Part shown: positions 61,094 through 64,000 of the stretch, one piece after another
Layout: the number at the start of each line of letters is the position of its first letter
Position numbering within the stretch: the first letter of the stretch is position 1
Source: Lachnospiraceae bacterium UBA4631
Lineage (GTDB): Bacteria > Bacillota > Clostridia > Lachnospirales > Lachnospiraceae
NCBI GenBank assembly: GCA_002406015.1
Contig: DHMX01000028.1
Span: forward strand, 20,405 to 84,404
Direction of reading: 5' to 3'
DNA length: 64,000 nucleotides
Made by a program: the position numbers and the translations under genes
Notes under the pieces: generated by a model
Database searches by the model: none
Seen by the model: only the letters and a program-made list of their open reading frames with translations
What the model was told of the DNA's origin: nothing

Positions 61094-62365
61094 ATGGCAA
61101 AAGAGAAAAGAAAACGTATATCCAATACAGAGGAAGTACAAAAGCAAAAGAAAATAGTGGAGTTTAACAACACAGACCCTGACAGTACGGATTCCGATGA
61201 AAAACCGAAAAGAAAACGACATTTCGGATGGGTACTGCTTGTGCTGTTGCTTATCTGTGCCGGGCTTGGCGGTTATTGGTTCATCCAGCAGAAACGAACC
61301 TATAATGATTATGAAGTGGTATCAACCGCAAAGGGAAACAATGCTACACAGATGTCCTATCTGGCATATAACGGAAGCCTTCTGAAATATAGCAAGGAAG
61401 GAATCAGTTATCTGGATAAAGACGGAACCGTACTTTGGATGGAGAGCTATAAAATGAAGCAGCCGGTGGCGGTAGTGTCCGGCAGCTATGTAGCAGTTGC
61501 AGATTTAAACGGAAATAGTGTATATATATTCAATGAATCCGGAAAAGCAGGAACCATAGAAACTCCATATACAATATGTAATTTAGATGTAGCATCCCAA
61601 GGTGTATTTGCAGTCGTTCTTGAAAATGAAACAGAAAACTACATTGACCTGTATGATAAATATGGAGAAAAGCTGGTAGAGATACGGACTACAATGGCAG
61701 ATAGCGGGTATCCACTGGATATTTCCCTGTCGGACAGTGGAAATAAGCTGGTAACCAGTTACGTGAAGATTGAAGGAATCACAGTAAAAAATTCAATCGC
61801 AGCGTACAATTTTGACTCCGTAGGACAAAATACCACAGACCGCTTGGTGGGTGGCTTCAATAATTTAGGAGATACCATAGTTCCTAAAATCGAATTTCTG
61901 AATGATGATATGATATGTGCCTTTGGCGATAACCAGTTTATTTTCTACAGTATGCGGGAAAAGCCGAGCGAGAAAAGTGCCATAACAGAATTTCAGGGAG
62001 AGATTGAAAGCATTTTCTATAACAGCAAGTATGTGGGTGTGATTGAGCAGGGAGCAGACGAACAGGGTTCCCTATATCAAATCCGACTGTTTGACACCAA
62101 CGGAAACGAACGGTTTTCAAGAGGAATTGATTTTACTTATACGAATGTCTATGCAACAGAAAATGAAATATTTGTAATAGGAACTTCGGATGTGCGTATT
62201 TATGATATGCAGGGAAATCTGCGGTTTCATTATGCATTCGCAAAGGAAATTAAAAATGTAGTTCCGACAGGAACACCTATGAAGTATATCGTCGTTTATG
62301 ATGACGCAACAGAAATTATTAAATTAAAATACACCAAAGAAGAAACAACAGAAATAACACAGTAG
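61094..62365 (+). CDS. DUF5711-like membrane-anchored beta-propeller protein
   Basis: 423 residues. Basic N-terminus, one membrane helix (about 48-68), then about 340 residues of repeated beta-strand blades (GISYLDKDGTVLWMES, NSVYIFNESGKAGTIETP, NYIDLYDKYGEKLVEIRT) like WD40/PQQ propellers. This matches the Lachnospiraceae DUF5711 family, found near cvpA-like genes. Extracytoplasmic; probably a binding or scaffold protein. A 52-bp repeat array follows the stop. Confidence 0.75.
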   Translation: MAKEKRKRISNTEEVQKQKKIVEFNNTDPDSTDSDEKPKRKRHFGWVLLVLLLICAGLGGYWFIQQKRTYNDYEVVSTAKGNNATQMSYLAYNGSLLKYSKEGISYLDKDGTVLWMESYKMKQPVAVVSGSYVAVADLNGNSVYIFNESGKAGTIETPYTICNLDVASQGVFAVVLENETENYIDLYDKYGEKLVEIRTTMADSGYPLDISLSDSGNKLVTSYVKIEGITVKNSIAAYNFDSVGQNTTDRLVGGFNNLGDTIVPKIEFLNDDMICAFGDNQFIFYSMREKPSEKSAITEFQGEIESIFYNSKYVGVIEQGADEQGSLYQIRLFDTNGNERFSRGIDFTYTNVYATENEIFVIGTSDVRIYDMQGNLRFHYAFAKEIKNVVPTGTPMKYIVVYDDATEIIKLKYTKEETTEITQ

Positions 62366-62375
62366 ATCCGGATGT

Positions 62376-62583
62376 GTGAAGTGCAAGTGGAATGTGGCTG
62401 TACGGCATAAAAATGTGAAACAGATGTTTGACATGCAAATGAAGCGTGGACGTATGGCATGAAAACATGACATAACTGCGTGAAGTGCGAGCGGAACATG
62501 GCTGTATCACATGAAAGTGTGGGATAGTTACATGATATGCAAGTGTAACATGGACTATAGCATGACAGGAATGTATGATGTAC
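62376..62583 (+). repeat. Four degenerate copies of a 52-bp tandem repeat
   Basis: Units begin at 62376, 62428, 62480 and 62532, exactly 52 bp apart. They share GTGAAGTGCAAGTGGAA, then TGGCTGTA and GGCATGAAAATGTGA-like blocks, with perhaps a quarter of positions changed. Non-coding, between the DUF5711-like gene and the CvpA-like gene. Confidence 0.8.
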
Positions 62584-62609
62584 GATGGAAGAACTGTGGG
62601 AGATAGTAT

Positions 62610-63320
62610 ATGAATGGATTGGAGATTGCAACAATAATAATAGCAGGCGTATGCCTTTGGATAGGGTATCGGCAGGGGCTGTTTCGTACCTTGCTGTTAA
62701 CGATTGCTATGGTACTGGCAATTGGGTTGTCCTCCTATGCGTGTCCGTATGTCAGTAATGCCTTGCAAAAATATACTGCAATAGACGATAAAATAGAGGC
62801 TTATATTATTGAACAGTGGAGCCTGGATATTACCAAGCAGGATACTACGAAAACAGAACAAATGCAGATAATTGACGAATTACCGTTTCCGGAACGGATT
62901 AAGACCGCAATTATCAGTAACAATGATAATGATGCAAATGGTATATACGGAGGCTTGCAGGTAGGCAATTTCCAAGAATATCTGGCAAAATATTTAACCT
63001 GCATGATGATGAATGCACTTTCCTTTCTGGTGATTCAGGTAGCAATTACCGTTGGCTTGGTGGTGTTGCTGTGCGTAACAAAGGTATTGACAGAGATACC
63101 GATACTTCATGGAATTGATAAGGTTGGCGGAATATGCTTAGGTGCTGCAGTCGCATTAATAATTATATGGACAGGCTTTCTGTTTATTTCTATATTAGGA
63201 AATACACAGGCAGGCATATGGGCATTTTCAAAGATTAACGAAAGTCCGATGCTAAACATCTTATTTTCTCATAATCTCTTGCTGGATGTGGCTACGAATA
63301 TAAGCCGCATGATTTTCTAA
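62610..63320 (+). CDS. CvpA-family membrane protein
   Basis: 236 residues. It opens GLEIATIIIAGVCLWIGYRQGLFRTLLLTIAMVLAIGLSSYACPYVSNAL, the CvpA/colicin V production pattern (IGYRQGL..T). A hydrophilic insertion (about 65-125) and two to three further helices (about 132-200) follow. It is coupled by position to the DUF5711-like gene. The precise role of this family is unsettled; envelope homeostasis is likely. Confidence 0.8.
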   Translation: MNGLEIATIIIAGVCLWIGYRQGLFRTLLLTIAMVLAIGLSSYACPYVSNALQKYTAIDDKIEAYIIEQWSLDITKQDTTKTEQMQIIDELPFPERIKTAIISNNDNDANGIYGGLQVGNFQEYLAKYLTCMMMNALSFLVIQVAITVGLVVLLCVTKVLTEIPILHGIDKVGGICLGAAVALIIIWTGFLFISILGNTQAGIWAFSKINESPMLNILFSHNLLLDVATNISRMIF

Positions 63321-63661
63321 AGGCAGAAACCTCTGAAATTTCAAGCTAAAAAGCTTGAAATGCAGGTCTGCAAAAACGAAAAACAAAAAAACTCAAAAAA
63401 AATAAAAAAAGTTGTTGACAATCATCAATACGAATGATATTATAGTCCTTGCTGACGCGGTAAAACGTAAGTCAGCAACACACAGAACCATGATAATTGA
63501 ACAATAAGACAACCCTGAAAATTCAAAAGAATTTCAGAAAACGGACAGTATAGGAAGGTCAGGAAGCGGAGGAAACAAAGCAGAATGAAACCGACTATAC
63601 GACCTTAAAAACAGTAAAAAGGGAATTATTAGCCAGAAGTTAATAATGACCGGGACAAACT
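63321..63661 (+). promoter_or_regulatory. rRNA operon leader and promoter
   Basis: A hairpin TTTCAAGCT/AGCTTGAAA (63337-63360) ends the upstream unit. Then TTGACA (63415-63420), 17 bp, TATTAT (63438-63443) gives a strong promoter with an A-rich upstream element, typical of rRNA. The remaining leader of about 210 nt, with TGCTGACG/GTCAGCA pairing near 63449-63477, has no gene. Confidence 0.75.

Positions 63662-64000
<339 letters not shown>

Noticed and set aside
62376..62583. CRISPR array
   Set aside because: Whole units repeat with drift and without unique spacers, and no cas gene is present. The same applies to the arrays at 15321 and 58696.

Overview
The window reads as chromosome of an anaerobic, spore-forming Lachnospiraceae-type Firmicute (class Clostridia). 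The evidence is the 16S rRNA start at the right edge, the sporulation genes (cotJABC, yyaC), surface proteins ending in PKTGD sortase-type signals, and AGGAGG-type ribosome binding sites throughout. Promoters resembling TTGACA-17-TATAAT are easy to find.

Layout. 1-18.5 kb is chromosomal: the end of an HPt phosphorelay protein, two DUF4430 surface proteins that look like intrinsic factor split into domains, a CDF metal transporter, a FliB-HAD fusion, an ArsR/HMA/P1B-ATPase metal-efflux operon, MntP, an HD-domain protein, cysK, a regulator-potABCD polyamine operon, an AI-2E family permease and a small protein. 48.4-64 kb is chromosomal again: cotJB, cotJA, a histidine phosphatase, a Nudix hydrolase, a MATE pump, a two-component system, a CBS protein, a coiled-coil membrane protein, YyaC, an MPN-like/LysM protein, a DUF5711-like protein, a CvpA-like protein, and a 16S rRNA gene with its promoter.

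Between them, 18,714-48,404 is a complete-looking integrative conjugative element (ICE) of about 29.69 kb inserted inside cotJC, the spore-coat manganese catalase gene. The 5' part of cotJC lies at 48.4-48.8 kb and the 3' part at 18.47-18.71 kb. Joining them at a shared GA dinucleotide restores a 214-codon reading frame, and the split codon is the one for a predicted Mn-ligand glutamate. A large serine recombinase gene stops 23 bp from the right junction. This is the arrangement of sporulation-gene intervening elements such as skin in sigK, but here the insert is a whole conjugative element.

The ICE reads left to right: ParA/ParB; ArdA; two accessory proteins; an oriT-like hairpin cluster; a relaxosome protein, relaxase and VirD4 coupling ATPase; small membrane proteins resembling VirB2/B6/B3; a CpaE-like membrane protein; a type I toxin-antitoxin cassette; two DnaA boxes; a wall-binding transglutaminase-like protein and a thioester-domain adhesin; SSB; a VirB4 split over two genes; a C39-like peptidase; an HTH initiator-like protein; a minus-strand pair of unknown membrane proteins; divergent XRE regulators with duplicated operators; two accessory proteins; a hairpin-rich untranslated region with a tRNA-like 5' element; a 48-residue ORF; and the recombinase. 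I recognise no antibiotic-resistance gene, phage structural gene or insertion sequence.
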